Below are positions 34,636-43,370 of a DNA stretch of 64,000 nt, piece by piece (position 1 is the stretch's first letter; each line of letters begins with the position of its first letter). This DNA comes from Phycisphaerales bacterium (GTDB lineage: Bacteria; Planctomycetota; Phycisphaerae; Phycisphaerales; UBA1924), in contig JAJDDJ010000009.1 in NCBI GenBank assembly GCA_029260395.1, forward strand, positions 496,001-560,000, written 5' to 3'. The notes under the pieces were generated by a model, which ran no database searches, was not told where the DNA came from, and saw only the letters and a program-made list of their open reading frames with translations. The position numbers and the translations under genes are program-made.

Positions 34636-36537
34636 ATGACCACGCTCTCGGCCGCCGATCTCGCCCTAAATCCGCTCGATGAGCCGCGGAGCTTCGCGCC
34701 CCCGGTCGATCCCGATCGGGCACCCTCGGGCGTGGTCCTGCTGGAGCTCGGCTGGGAGGTCTGCAACCCCATCGGGGGCATCTACCAGGTGCTCCGTAGC
34801 AAGTCGCCATCGATGGTCCGCCGGTGGCAGAACCGCTACATGCTTGTCGGGCCCTTCATGGGCACCAAAAGCTCGCTCGAGTTCGAGCCCCGCAGGCCCA
34901 CCGGCTGGATCGCCCGCGTCGTCGATGAGGCCCGCAGCCAGGGGCTGGTCGTCCATCACGGCCGGTGGCTCGTCCCGGGCAGGCCACGGGTGCTCTTGCT
35001 CGAACACCAGCAGACCACTCCCCAGCTAAACGAGCTCAAGCACTCGCTCTGGGAGAACTTTGGCATCGAGAGCCCGGGCGAGGACGATCTCATCGATGGC
35101 GTGCTTGGTTTTGCAGACGCTTCGCACAAACTCCTCGCCGCTGTCGCCAAGGTCTGGACCGGGGCAGCCCAGTCCAGCGGCTCTCGGCAGGTGCTCGCCC
35201 ACTTCCACGAGTGGATGAGCGGTATGGCCATCCCAATGCTCCGCAAGGACAAGGTCCCCGTCGCCACCGTCTTCCAGACCCATGCCACGCTATTGGGTCG
35301 CTACATCGCATCCAGCGAGGGCGATTTCTACAGCCGCCTCCCGAAGATCGACCCCGACGTCGAGGCCAAGAAGTACGCCATCACGGCCCAGCACGGCTAC
35401 GAACGGGCCAGCGCCCAACACAGCCACGTCTTTACCACCATCAGCCCCATCACCGCTGAAGAGTGCGGCGTGCTGCTCGGCCGAGAGCCCGACCTCATCC
35501 TCCCCAACGGGCTCAACATCGACTGGTACTCAGTAGGCCACGAGTTCCAAACCCTCCACGGCCAATTCAAGCAACGAATCGATGAGTTCGTCACCGGCCA
35601 CTTCTTCCCGAGCTACTCCTTCAACCTCGACAAGACCGTCTACTTCTTCACCAGCGGTCGGTACGAGCCCAAGAACAAGGGCTTTGATCTCTGCCTCGAT
35701 GCGTGCGCGCGCCTCAACGACTCGCTCCGCAAGAGTCGCCTCGATACGACTGTTGTGCTTTTCATCGTTACCCGCAGGCCCACCATCTCGCTCTTGCCCG
35801 AGGCCCTCCAGACCCGCAGCATGCTTCGCGAGCTGCGCGATGTCTGCGATCGCATCACCAACGACATATCCGATGCTCTCTTCCGCAAGGCCGCTGCGGG
35901 CGAGCGGGTGAGCCTTGATGCGCTGGTCGACGAGTACTGGTCGCTCCGGCTGCGCCGGCTGCAGGCCGCGCTCAAGACCGACCGTCTTCCGCCCTACATC
36001 ACCCACAAACTGCCCGAGGATGGCCCCGAGGACGAGCTGGTCGCCAAGATCAAGCAGCTCGGCCTGCTCAACCACGCAGAGGACCGCGTCAAGGTTGTCT
36101 ACCACCCGGACTTCATCAGCCCCACCAGCCCGCTTTGGGGCCTCGAGTACGAGCAGTTCGTGCGGGGCTGTCACCTCGGTCTGTTCCCATCTGCCTATGA
36201 GCCATGGGGTTACACCCCGATGGAGAGCGTCGCGTTGGGCGTTCCCGCTGTCACGAGCGACCTGGCCGGCTTTGGCCGCCACGTCGCCGAGATGTACCCC
36301 GACCACAACCGCTGGGGCCTCTGGATGCTCCACCGCCGGGGTCGGTCCAATGCCGAGGTCGCCGATGCGCTTGCCCGGCGGATGCTCGAGTTCTGTGCCC
36401 TCGACCGCCGGGGCCGAATCGCGCTGCGCAACGAGGTCGAGCGCCGAAGTTGGAACTTTGACTGGGCCCGCATGGGCCTGCCGTACCACCGGGCGCACGA
36501 TCTGGCGCTGGTTCGCGCTAAGGCCGCCCCGGCTTGA
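34636..36537 (+). CDS. GT3-family (eukaryotic-type) glycogen synthase
   Basis: A 633-residue glycogen synthase of the GT3 family, which in animals and fungi extends glycogen with UDP-glucose; bacteria usually use GT5 enzymes with ADP-glucose. GT3 marks: LELGWEVCNPIGGIYQVLRSK near residues 35-55, the RYMLVGPF strand, LAHFHEWMSGMAIP near 194, FQTHATLLGRYIAS near 214, DLILPNGLNIDW near 285, YFFTSGRYEPKNKGFD near 335 and the acceptor-side SAYEPWGYTPMESVALGVP near 518. The N-terminal regulatory phosphosites of animal enzymes are missing. It is followed after 68 bases by a debranching enzyme. It may favour UDP-glucose, but that is inferred from family only. Confidence 0.88.
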   Translation: MTTLSAADLALNPLDEPRSFAPPVDPDRAPSGVVLLELGWEVCNPIGGIYQVLRSKSPSMVRRWQNRYMLVGPFMGTKSSLEFEPRRPTGWIARVVDEARSQGLVVHHGRWLVPGRPRVLLLEHQQTTPQLNELKHSLWENFGIESPGEDDLIDGVLGFADASHKLLAAVAKVWTGAAQSSGSRQVLAHFHEWMSGMAIPMLRKDKVPVATVFQTHATLLGRYIASSEGDFYSRLPKIDPDVEAKKYAITAQHGYERASAQHSHVFTTISPITAEECGVLLGREPDLILPNGLNIDWYSVGHEFQTLHGQFKQRIDEFVTGHFFPSYSFNLDKTVYFFTSGRYEPKNKGFDLCLDACARLNDSLRKSRLDTTVVLFIVTRRPTISLLPEALQTRSMLRELRDVCDRITNDISDALFRKAAAGERVSLDALVDEYWSLRLRRLQAALKTDRLPPYITHKLPEDGPEDELVAKIKQLGLLNHAEDRVKVVYHPDFISPTSPLWGLEYEQFVRGCHLGLFPSAYEPWGYTPMESVALGVPAVTSDLAGFGRHVAEMYPDHNRWGLWMLHRRGRSNAEVADALARRMLEFCALDRRGRIALRNEVERRSWNFDWARMGLPYHRAHDLALVRAKAAPA

Positions 36538-36605
36538 AGCCAGCGACCGCAAGAAAATGCTGCCCGGCTTACGCTCGATGACCGATCCAACCAGCGGAGG
36601 TGGTC

Positions 36606-38576
36606 ATGGGCTTTGACGCAGGCGCAGAGTGGCTCGAAGCAGACGGACTCGGCGGCTTCGCCTCGGGAACCACCACTGGCGTGCGCACTCGCCGGTACCA
36701 CGCCCTGCTCTGCTGCGCCAAGACCCCGCCAACCGGCCGGATGGTGCTCGTCAACGGCCTCGAGGCATGGCTTGAAGTCGGCGGCCAGCGCACTGAGCTG
36801 AGCACACAGATCTACGAGCCCGGCGTCGTTCATCCCGACGGCTACAAACTCCTCAAGAGCTTCACCAACGATCCCTGGCCCACATGGCGGTGGTCGATCC
36901 CCACGCCCACGGGCACCATCGAGCTTCAGCAAGAGCTGTTCGTGCCGCGCCACAGGCCCGCGTGCGTTCTGATCTGGTCGCTCATCAAGGCCAGCCTCAA
37001 GATTGATGCCACACTCTGCGTGCGCCCGCTCATCAGCGGCCGGGACTACCACTCCACGCACCACGAGAACAGCTCGATGGACCTATGGGGCTTCGATGCC
37101 CCGGCCCAAGGCGGCAGGCGCGTCATCTTCCGCCCGTATCCGGGCGTGCCCGAGACCGAGTGCCTGACAGACGGGACCTACGAAAACGCCGCCGACTGGT
37201 ACCGCGCCTTCCGCTACGACCTTGAGGCCTACCGGGGCCTCGACTGCCGGGAGGACCTGGCCTCGCCCGGCGTGTTCCGGTGGAACCTCGCCAGCGGCAA
37301 GCAGGACAAGGCGCACCTGATCCTCCGCGCCTCGACGCCAGCGCCGTCGGCGGAACTTGAACCCCAAGGCACGCCCGCCGAGCGCGCTGCCGAGTTTGCC
37401 GACAGCGAACGCTCGCGGCGCAAGGCGCTCGGAGTCGGTCTTGCGCGCGCAGCCGACGACTACCTCGTCACACGCGGCCTCTCAACCACCGTTATCGCGG
37501 GCTACCCGTGGTTCACCGACTGGGGGCGCGACACGTTCATCTCGCTCCGCGGTCTATGTCTGGCGACGGGTCGGCTCGCCGATGCTCAGCAGATCCTCGC
37601 CGACTGGTCACGCTACCGCGTCGAGGGCATGCTTCCAAATCGGTTCCCGGATCACGGGACCCAGCCCGAGTTCCACAGCGTCGATGCAGGCCTCTGGTAC
37701 ATCACCGCGGCGTACGACTTTCTCGATGCAGCCAAAGCCCAGGGCGATCGTGCGCTCAAGGGCGACCAGCGTTCCATCACCGCCGCCTGCTTGGGCCTGA
37801 TCGAGGGCTGCATCGAGGGCACCCGCCACGGCATCCGCATGGACCCCGCCGATGCGCTGCTCGCTGCGGGCGAAGAGGGCTCAGCGCTCACATGGATGGA
37901 CGCGCGCTACGACGGCCGAGCTGTCACGCCCCGCATCGGTAAGCCCGTCGAGATCCAGGCGCTGTGGATCAACGCGCTGGCGCTTGTCGCGGGCAAGAAC
38001 AAGAAGCTGCTCAAGTTGCACGACCAAGCCGCGGCGTCGTTCATCGATCGGTTCTGGAACGAGAAGCGCGGCTACCTCGCCGATGTCGTCGATGTCAACC
38101 ACTCGCCCGGTAAGACCGACTGGAGTGTCCGTCCCAACGCGCTGTTCGCCATCGGCGGTCTGCGAACCGTGCTGCTGCCAGACGACATCGCCCGCCGGGT
38201 CGTCGACCGGGCCGAGAAGGAACTCTGGACCCCGATGGGCATGCGCACGCTCGCGCCGGGCGAGCCCGCGTACACCCCGCACTACGGCGGCTCGCCCGCC
38301 AACCGCGACGAGTCCTACCACCAGGGCACGGTCTGGCCCTGGCTGCTCGGCTCGTTCGTCGAGGCGTGGGTGCGTGTGCGCGGCTCAACGCCCGCTGCCA
38401 AAGCCGAGGCACGCAAGAAGTTCCTCGATCCGCTAATCAAGCATCCCGATCGCGGCGGGCTAGGGCACATCGCTGAGATCGCCGACGCGCAGGCCCCGCA
38501 CCACTCGCGCGGCTGCCCGTGGCAGGCGTGGAGCGTCGCCGAGGCGCTCCGCCTCGACAAGATCGTGCTCGCGTAA
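36606..38576 (+). CDS. glycogen debranching enzyme (amylo-alpha-1,6-glucosidase, GDE)
   Basis: A 656-residue enzyme that removes alpha-1,6 branches in glycogen. The N-terminal domain opens with WLEADGLGGFASGTTTGVRT, a hallmark of bacterial GDE proteins, followed by a long beta region. The (alpha/alpha)6 catalytic part (from about 290) includes STTVIAGYPWFTDWGRDTFI, LPNRFPDHGTQPEFHSVDAG, and YHQGTVWPWLLGSFVEAW near 570, ending in PHHSRGCPWQAWSVAEALR. The ATG at 36606 has GGAGG five bases upstream; a GTG two codons earlier is too close to that site. It forms a two-gene unit with GT3 glycogen synthase. Confidence 0.9.
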   Translation: MGFDAGAEWLEADGLGGFASGTTTGVRTRRYHALLCCAKTPPTGRMVLVNGLEAWLEVGGQRTELSTQIYEPGVVHPDGYKLLKSFTNDPWPTWRWSIPTPTGTIELQQELFVPRHRPACVLIWSLIKASLKIDATLCVRPLISGRDYHSTHHENSSMDLWGFDAPAQGGRRVIFRPYPGVPETECLTDGTYENAADWYRAFRYDLEAYRGLDCREDLASPGVFRWNLASGKQDKAHLILRASTPAPSAELEPQGTPAERAAEFADSERSRRKALGVGLARAADDYLVTRGLSTTVIAGYPWFTDWGRDTFISLRGLCLATGRLADAQQILADWSRYRVEGMLPNRFPDHGTQPEFHSVDAGLWYITAAYDFLDAAKAQGDRALKGDQRSITAACLGLIEGCIEGTRHGIRMDPADALLAAGEEGSALTWMDARYDGRAVTPRIGKPVEIQALWINALALVAGKNKKLLKLHDQAAASFIDRFWNEKRGYLADVVDVNHSPGKTDWSVRPNALFAIGGLRTVLLPDDIARRVVDRAEKELWTPMGMRTLAPGEPAYTPHYGGSPANRDESYHQGTVWPWLLGSFVEAWVRVRGSTPAAKAEARKKFLDPLIKHPDRGGLGHIAEIADAQAPHHSRGCPWQAWSVAEALRLDKIVLA

Positions 38577-38587
38577 CTGTTACTAAA

Positions 38588-38611
38588 AGAGCCGCGTCTG
38601 TGCGCACGCGG
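38588..38611. repeat. 24-bp hairpin repeat, copy 1
   Basis: AGAGCCGCGTCTGTGCGCAC followed by GCGG. CCGCGT and its partner ACGCGG form a stem. The same 24-base element recurs at 39376 with 22 of 24 bases identical. It sits between the debranching-enzyme stop and the convergent heme oxygenase-like gene. Confidence 0.8.
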
Positions 38612-38621
38612 AGGCACTTTG

Positions 38622-39332
38622 TCAGCCTTGCGGCACCGCATGCGCACGGTCGAACTCACCTTGGTCAAGCTCGCCCTGGTGCAGAGCGAGCAACTCAACG
38701 GCGCTCAGGTGCGCCTCGCGGTGCCAGCAGATGAAATGCTCGTACATCTTTCGCGCCGATGCGACGACCATGTCCTGCTCAGCGATTGTCAGCGTCAGCG
38801 CATCAAGTTGGGCTTTGAATCGGCCCCACGTGGCCCGCTGCTCGCTGCCGTAGGGAGTGAGGTGGGCGGTGCCCCCACCAGTCTCGGGCAGGTCGAACGC
38901 CTTGATCGCGTGCTTGGCGACGAAGCTGTTGCCGTTGGACGCGCCCGTGCGCACGTAGTGCAGCCCCAGCACACGAAGCGGATCGCCCTTAGCCGATTCA
39001 ATGTGCTCGATGAATCGCGTGGTTCCGGGGATCGGGTCCACGTTGTCGGGTGACACACCAAAATGCGCTAGATCCGCTGCGTAGTGCTTCGCCAGCAGGT
39101 GCTCATCCGCCATCATGGGCGCGAGGTCGGGCTTTGCCATCGCAGCCGACTTCGCGGCTTTATCGAGCGCCGCATGAACCAGGTAGCCCTGATCGATTAA
39201 TTCCAGGTAAGCGGGCAGCGACAACTCGCCCCGCAGCACGCTGCCCTGGCCGTGACCGCGCTCAGCGATCTGGTGCATATCCCAGTTCTCGGCTTTGAGC
39301 CGATCGGTCAGATTGGTCGCTTCAGTGGTCAT
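38622..39332 (-). CDS. heme oxygenase-like protein
   Basis: A 236-residue all-helical cytosolic protein. TDRLKAENWDMHQIAERGHG (residues 9-28) matches the heme-ligand helix of biliverdin-producing heme oxygenases, where histidine 20 would bind the iron. AYLELIDQGYLVHAALDKAA follows, then YVRTGASNGNSFVAKHAIKA near 130 in place of the usual distal YVLEGSxxGG segment. Such enzymes open heme to biliverdin, CO and iron, for iron recovery or pigment synthesis. The altered distal segment leaves room for another heme- or PqqC-like role. No phytochrome gene is nearby. The gene is bracketed by two copies of a hairpin repeat. Confidence 0.66.
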   Translation of the reverse strand: MTTEATNLTDRLKAENWDMHQIAERGHGQGSVLRGELSLPAYLELIDQGYLVHAALDKAAKSAAMAKPDLAPMMADEHLLAKHYAADLAHFGVSPDNVDPIPGTTRFIEHIESAKGDPLRVLGLHYVRTGASNGNSFVAKHAIKAFDLPETGGGTAHLTPYGSEQRATWGRFKAQLDALTLTIAEQDMVVASARKMYEHFICWHREAHLSAVELLALHQGELDQGEFDRAHAVPQG

Positions 39333-39375
39333 GGTTCAACGGTAGCCGCTGAGTTCTTCCCTCGCACTCTCCGTT

Positions 39376-39399
39376 AGAGCCGCGTGTGTGAGCACGCGG
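39376..39399. repeat. 24-bp hairpin repeat, copy 2
   Basis: AGAGCCGCGTGTGTGAGCAC followed by GCGG, differing from copy 1 at two loop positions while the stem CCGCGTG...CACGCGG is kept. Stem conservation with loop change suggests selection on structure or a spreading repeat. Confidence 0.8.
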
Positions 39400-39430
39400 T
39401 AGTTTGTGCCACCGAAGGTACTCCGGCTAG

Positions 39431-39450
39431 CCGAGGGCTTTCGCCCTCGG
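39431..39450. repeat. perfect 8-bp stem-loop, terminator-like or repeat
   Basis: CCGAGGGC-TTTC-GCCCTCGG, followed on the plus strand by ACTGTTTC and preceded by GGCTAG. It lies just after the stop of the leftward carboxypeptidase gene and upstream of the heme oxygenase-like gene. On the transcribed minus strand there is no T run, so it may be an intergenic repeat rather than a classic terminator. Confidence 0.6.
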
Positions 39451-39472
39451 ACTGTTTCTCGTCATCACCCGC

Positions 39473-41851
39473 TCAATCGAGCAGCGAGAGCAACGCGAGG
39501 AAGTCGCCAAAGCTCACCTGACCATCGATGTTTCCGAGCGTCCCGAAGTCGTCCGCGATGTCGCCGGTGCATCCCGGAACCCCGCCGGGGCACGGCCCGA
39601 TCAGCCCAAGCAGCGCCAAGAAGTCACCAAAGTCAATCACGCCGTCAGGGCTCAGGTTGCCAAACCCGTCGGCGATATCGCCGATGCGGTTTGTACACGC
39701 CCTGACCTCGACCCGAAGATCGTCAACGCCCGCTTCGACGATCGATCCCGCGCCAAAGTCAGAGGCGATGAACCGCACACGCATCTCGTCCGTCGGCTCG
39801 AGCACATCGGCTACGTTGAACGTCTTGAGCTCCCATCGGTTCAGATTCTCGCTGACTTCTTCGAGCAGCGTCCAGTTCTGGCCGCCGTCGTTGCTGATCT
39901 CAACAAGCATCGAGTCCGCGTTGGGCGAGTTGCCCTGGTCGTTCGAGTACCACCGCTGGTAGCTCAGGATCGCGGTGATCGGCCCTTGTGCGACCGCGCC
40001 TCCCGTGTCGGTCCCGTCAAACAGCGGGGATGTCAGCGTGGTCTGCCCGCCGTCGATATCGAACGAACCCACCCCGGAGCCCGCGCGGCCGTCCGTGATC
40101 CACGCCATGGTGCCCGCGGGGCTCGCATCATCCTCGGGCTGTGCGGCAGTGGCTTCGGGGTCGCTCCGCGACCACAGGCCCGTCGTCGCGTCGTCGTCCG
40201 GTGAACCGACGGACCATCCGGAGTCGGCCTCCATATCGTCCGTCAGCAGCGAGCCCAGCGTGAGAGCGTCCGCCGAGAGTGGTGCGGTCGAGGCGTTAAA
40301 CGGGAACGCCTGCGATCGGCCGTCGTCTGCCGAGGCCTCGACCGAATACTCGATCGTCTCGCACGCTGGCGTCGCGGGCAGTGCTGCGGTCCAGTTGTCA
40401 CCGCCAGCATGGGTCATCGCCACGGGCGTAAACGGCCCGGTGCCGCCCGTGCGCACGAGCAGCGTTGGTGCGCCATCGAGCGCGATGCCCGGCTGAGGCA
40501 CGATGCTGAACGACACATCGGTCGCCGTGTTTGGATCGACAAACGCCGGGTTGCCCGCATCGGCCGTGATCCTGAACGGGAACGCGATAGCAGAAGCCAT
40601 CACCTTGACCGCCTCGAAGTTCTCAATGCCGGTCTCGAGAATCTGCTCTGGCGGCAGCACGAACCCGCCCTGCCCGCTCGTCGCGGGCCGCAGCTCGATC
40701 GTCCACGCGAGCAATCCTTGATCGGCCGTGTAATCCCCCATCACACCCGCCGCGGGGTACAGATCGATCGAAGGCTGGGGCGTGTAGAACGTCCCGAACT
40801 GCGACTGGATCACGCTCGACATCTCCCCGCTCAGGTTCTCATAGAGCGCCAGCAGGTCCGCCGGAAGCGGGGGAGCGCCCGAGTAGCCCCACGGGTACAG
40901 GATGAGCTGGCTGAAGCAGTGCCAGTCGATGTGCCCCGCCATTCTCGGCTCGCTCGCGATGAAGTCACGGAGCGCCGCGGTCTCGGGCTCGCTGAACGCG
41001 AACGGTCCGTGGTACGTCTCGCTGTTGGTGTTGGCGCTGGCGCCCTCACCGCCGAAGTCGATGTCCCAGTTGCGGTTCAGGTCCACGCCGAACGTGCCGT
41101 CGCCGTTGTTGCGACGGTTCTTGCGCCACAGCCGAACGCTGTCCCATGTGTACTCGTATCCGTCGGGGTTGGTCACGGGCAGCAGCACCCACTCCACCTG
41201 ATCGACCAGCGCCGTCACCAGCGGGTCTGTGCCGTACTGCGCGAGAAGCTGGTCGGCGATGTACGTCACGGTCGCGGGGCTAATCCACTCGCGAGCGTGC
41301 TGGCCGCCGTTGTAGAAAATAATCGGCCGGTTGCTCGTGTCGCCCGGGCCAGTGATGCGGATCGCCTTGAGCTCGCGCCCCTGCAACGAGTCGCCTAGGT
41401 CGTCCAGCGTCGCCAGCTGCGGGTGCGCCGCGACCAAGCCGTCAAGATACGAGTGGATTTCCGCTGTAGGGTGGTAGCTGTCGAACCACGGGTTCTTGGC
41501 TTGTGCGAGCACCGCGAGTTGGGCGCGCTCGGCAGCGAGCATCGGCCCGAGATCGTCAATGACGACGACCGGCTCGAGCCCCGCCTGCGTGAGCGCTGCG
41601 AGCTGCTCAGCCGACGCCACCACCTCGAACGCCCCGATGCCCGAGCGCTCCGACCAGATCGTCTCGCTCAGCGCCATCGCTGACTCGATCTCCGCCGCGT
41701 TCTCCGCTGTGACCTGCACCACCGCGTAGCCCGCGTAGTCCTTGGGCCTCTCGACCTGGCCAATAGCCAGCGAGCTAATCGAGACGCTCAGTCCCGCCGC
41801 GAGCACGAGGGAATGGCGCCTAAAAAGACGAGTAGGGCGGGTCTGGGTCAC
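39473..41851 (-). CDS. secreted M14 zinc carboxypeptidase with GC-type dockerin tail
   Basis: A 792-residue exported peptidase. A basic signal (MTQTRPTRLFRRHSLVLAAG, cut near AIGQ) precedes a propeptide (about 40-105) and the M14 domain (about 115-415): zinc ligands His 185 and Glu 188 in GGQHAREWIS, the arginine and asparagine of GVDLNRNWD, zinc histidine in HIDWHCFSQ (about 308) and the catalytic glutamate in WTIELRP (about 384). A beta-rich middle follows, and the end has two dockerin-like halves (GDIADGFGNLSPDGVIDFGD, then FLALLGLI; and NIDGQVSFGDFLALLSLLD). The start is a GTG with GGAGAG five bases upstream. It should trim C-terminal residues from extracellular peptides. Confidence 0.86.
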   Translation of the reverse strand: MTQTRPTRLFRRHSLVLAAGLSVSISSLAIGQVERPKDYAGYAVVQVTAENAAEIESAMALSETIWSERSGIGAFEVVASAEQLAALTQAGLEPVVVIDDLGPMLAAERAQLAVLAQAKNPWFDSYHPTAEIHSYLDGLVAAHPQLATLDDLGDSLQGRELKAIRITGPGDTSNRPIIFYNGGQHAREWISPATVTYIADQLLAQYGTDPLVTALVDQVEWVLLPVTNPDGYEYTWDSVRLWRKNRRNNGDGTFGVDLNRNWDIDFGGEGASANTNSETYHGPFAFSEPETAALRDFIASEPRMAGHIDWHCFSQLILYPWGYSGAPPLPADLLALYENLSGEMSSVIQSQFGTFYTPQPSIDLYPAAGVMGDYTADQGLLAWTIELRPATSGQGGFVLPPEQILETGIENFEAVKVMASAIAFPFRITADAGNPAFVDPNTATDVSFSIVPQPGIALDGAPTLLVRTGGTGPFTPVAMTHAGGDNWTAALPATPACETIEYSVEASADDGRSQAFPFNASTAPLSADALTLGSLLTDDMEADSGWSVGSPDDDATTGLWSRSDPEATAAQPEDDASPAGTMAWITDGRAGSGVGSFDIDGGQTTLTSPLFDGTDTGGAVAQGPITAILSYQRWYSNDQGNSPNADSMLVEISNDGGQNWTLLEEVSENLNRWELKTFNVADVLEPTDEMRVRFIASDFGAGSIVEAGVDDLRVEVRACTNRIGDIADGFGNLSPDGVIDFGDFLALLGLIGPCPGGVPGCTGDIADDFGTLGNIDGQVSFGDFLALLSLLD

Positions 41852-42084
41852 TGGTGCTCTCCATTAGGTCCGGCCGGAATCGGCCAAAGTGATCGTCTCG
41901 AAGGTCCGAGAAGCCGCGGCGGCAATGCAGCCGCAGAGCCGACAAGGTCTGTATCGGCGGGACCCAGCCTATCCGTTCGCCGGGCCGCCAAGGTTGCCGG
42001 GATTCTCACCCGCTTTCGCCCGCTCGCTCCGGCAACCGCGCTCGCGTTCAGCCAAGCAGCCGGGTCCGCCTACAACTCAGCCCG
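41852..42084 (-). promoter_or_regulatory. structured leader before the carboxypeptidase gene
   Basis: A 233-base gap divergent between the peptidase and MFS genes. Reading leftward from 42037, GGTTGCCGG (42029-42037) pairs with CCGGCAACC (41992-42000), a perfect 9-base stem that encloses GGGCGAAAGC and GGTGAGAATCC. It is followed by a second pairable stretch TTGGCGG...CCGCCGA and the segment ATACAGACC. Parts recall pieces of the cobalamin and SAM riboswitch cores, but the full sets of conserved elements are missing. Best described as an unassigned structured leader. Confidence 0.4.
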
Positions 42085-43365
42085 ATGACGGCCCTTTCTC
42101 CTCCGCCCACCCAAGCACCGCTGAGCCCCCCGGCTCCGGTTGCCTCGACGCCGCGCCGTCGAACGCGGGCGTGGGTTTCGATCGGTTCGCACAGCGCGGT
42201 GGACTTCCTAAGCTTCGTACCCATCGCGCTGATGCCCATCATCAAGCAGCAGGCCGGGCTGACCGACGCGCAGGTTGCCGCCGCTATCGCCACCCACGCC
42301 GCCAGCAGCGGGGCCATCCAGCCCGCCGCCGCGTGGTTCATCGACCGCTTCGACCGCAGGGTCATCGGCGCAATCGGCGTCGTCGCCGCGGGCGTGGGCG
42401 TCGGCGGGCTCGCGTTCGCCACGAGCTTTCAGGCGCTGCTGCTGCTCACCGTGCTCACCGCCGGCGGCGTAGGCGCGTTCCACCCGCCCGCCGCGGCAGC
42501 AGTCGGCGCGCTGTCCGGCGTTTCGCGAGGCCGCTGGATGTCGCTGTTCTTCGTCGCGGGCATGATCGGCGGCATCATGGGCAACGTCTTCAGTCCAGCG
42601 CTCGCCCGCATGGTCGGCATGCAGGGTCTCGTCTGGCTCATCGTGCCCGCCGTGCTCGTGGGCATCGCGCTCTGGATCGCTATCCGTCGGGTGCCGCACC
42701 GTGCGCACGGCGCGCACGAGACGCACGCTTCGCTCTCGCCAAGCCAACGCCGCCAGCGCTGGGGCAGCGTCGGCTTGCTCTACGCAGGCAGCATTGTGCG
42801 CTTCGGAGTTAACAACGCGCTGATCTACCTGATGATCGCCATGCTCGAACGACGCGTGGTCGCCGAGGCTGGCGCCACAGCGTTGACCGAAGAACTCGCC
42901 AAGAATGCCAGCGCGATCAACGGTTACATGCAGGCCGCCATGCAGGTCGGTATGGGAGGCGGGGGCCTGCTGCTCGGCTGGTTCCTCGCCAGGCACCACG
43001 AAAAACGCGGCCTCGTGCTCACGCCCATCCTCGGGGCCATCGCGCTGGCCGCCATCCCATCGGTGGGCAACCAGTCGCTCGCGCTGTTCATCGTTACCGT
43101 GGTCGCGGGCGTCGGCTTCGGCAGCATGATTCCCGTCACGCTCTCGCTCGCCCAAAGGCTGCTGCCCCACCGCACCAGCCTGGCCAGCGCACTCATGCTC
43201 GGTGGGGCGTGGATGTTCGCGGGCATCGGCGCGATGTCGGCCCAACGCATCGAAGCCGCCTTCGGCATGCAGGCCGCGTTCTGGGCCGTCGCGGGCGTGC
43301 TGCTCATCGCGGGTGCTCTCTCGGCAGCACTCCCCAGCAAGCTGCTAGCCGAGCTCGATCACTAG
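42085..43365 (+). CDS. MFS transporter (fosmidomycin-resistance-like)
   Basis: A 426-residue inner-membrane carrier of the major facilitator superfamily. A polar, proline-rich N-terminus (about 30 residues) leads to twelve membrane helices. SIGSHSAVDFLSFVPIALMP (about 33-52) resembles the start of Fsr-type exporters, which open with a histidine/aspartate-containing first helix, and IDRFDRRVIG (about 90) is the family's inter-helix 2-3 loop. GAFHPPAAAAVGAL near 131 also fits this subgroup. Likely a drug or metabolite exporter; the substrate is unknown. Alternative downstream starts exist. Confidence 0.75.
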   Translation: MTALSPPPTQAPLSPPAPVASTPRRRTRAWVSIGSHSAVDFLSFVPIALMPIIKQQAGLTDAQVAAAIATHAASSGAIQPAAAWFIDRFDRRVIGAIGVVAAGVGVGGLAFATSFQALLLLTVLTAGGVGAFHPPAAAAVGALSGVSRGRWMSLFFVAGMIGGIMGNVFSPALARMVGMQGLVWLIVPAVLVGIALWIAIRRVPHRAHGAHETHASLSPSQRRQRWGSVGLLYAGSIVRFGVNNALIYLMIAMLERRVVAEAGATALTEELAKNASAINGYMQAAMQVGMGGGGLLLGWFLARHHEKRGLVLTPILGAIALAAIPSVGNQSLALFIVTVVAGVGFGSMIPVTLSLAQRLLPHRTSLASALMLGGAWMFAGIGAMSAQRIEAAFGMQAAFWAVAGVLLIAGALSAALPSKLLAELDH

Positions 43366-43370
43366 CTTGG

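Noticed and set aside
32562..34682. Very long open frame opposite glgB on the plus strand
   Set aside because: It exactly mirrors a clear branching enzyme, has an Arg/His/Pro/Val-rich composition and no domain; high GC content makes antisense frames stay open.
41992..42037. Cobalamin or SAM riboswitch before the carboxypeptidase
   Set aside because: Only fragments (GGTGAGAATCC, GGCAACC) match; the conserved box and the remaining helices could not be placed, so it was kept as an unassigned leader.
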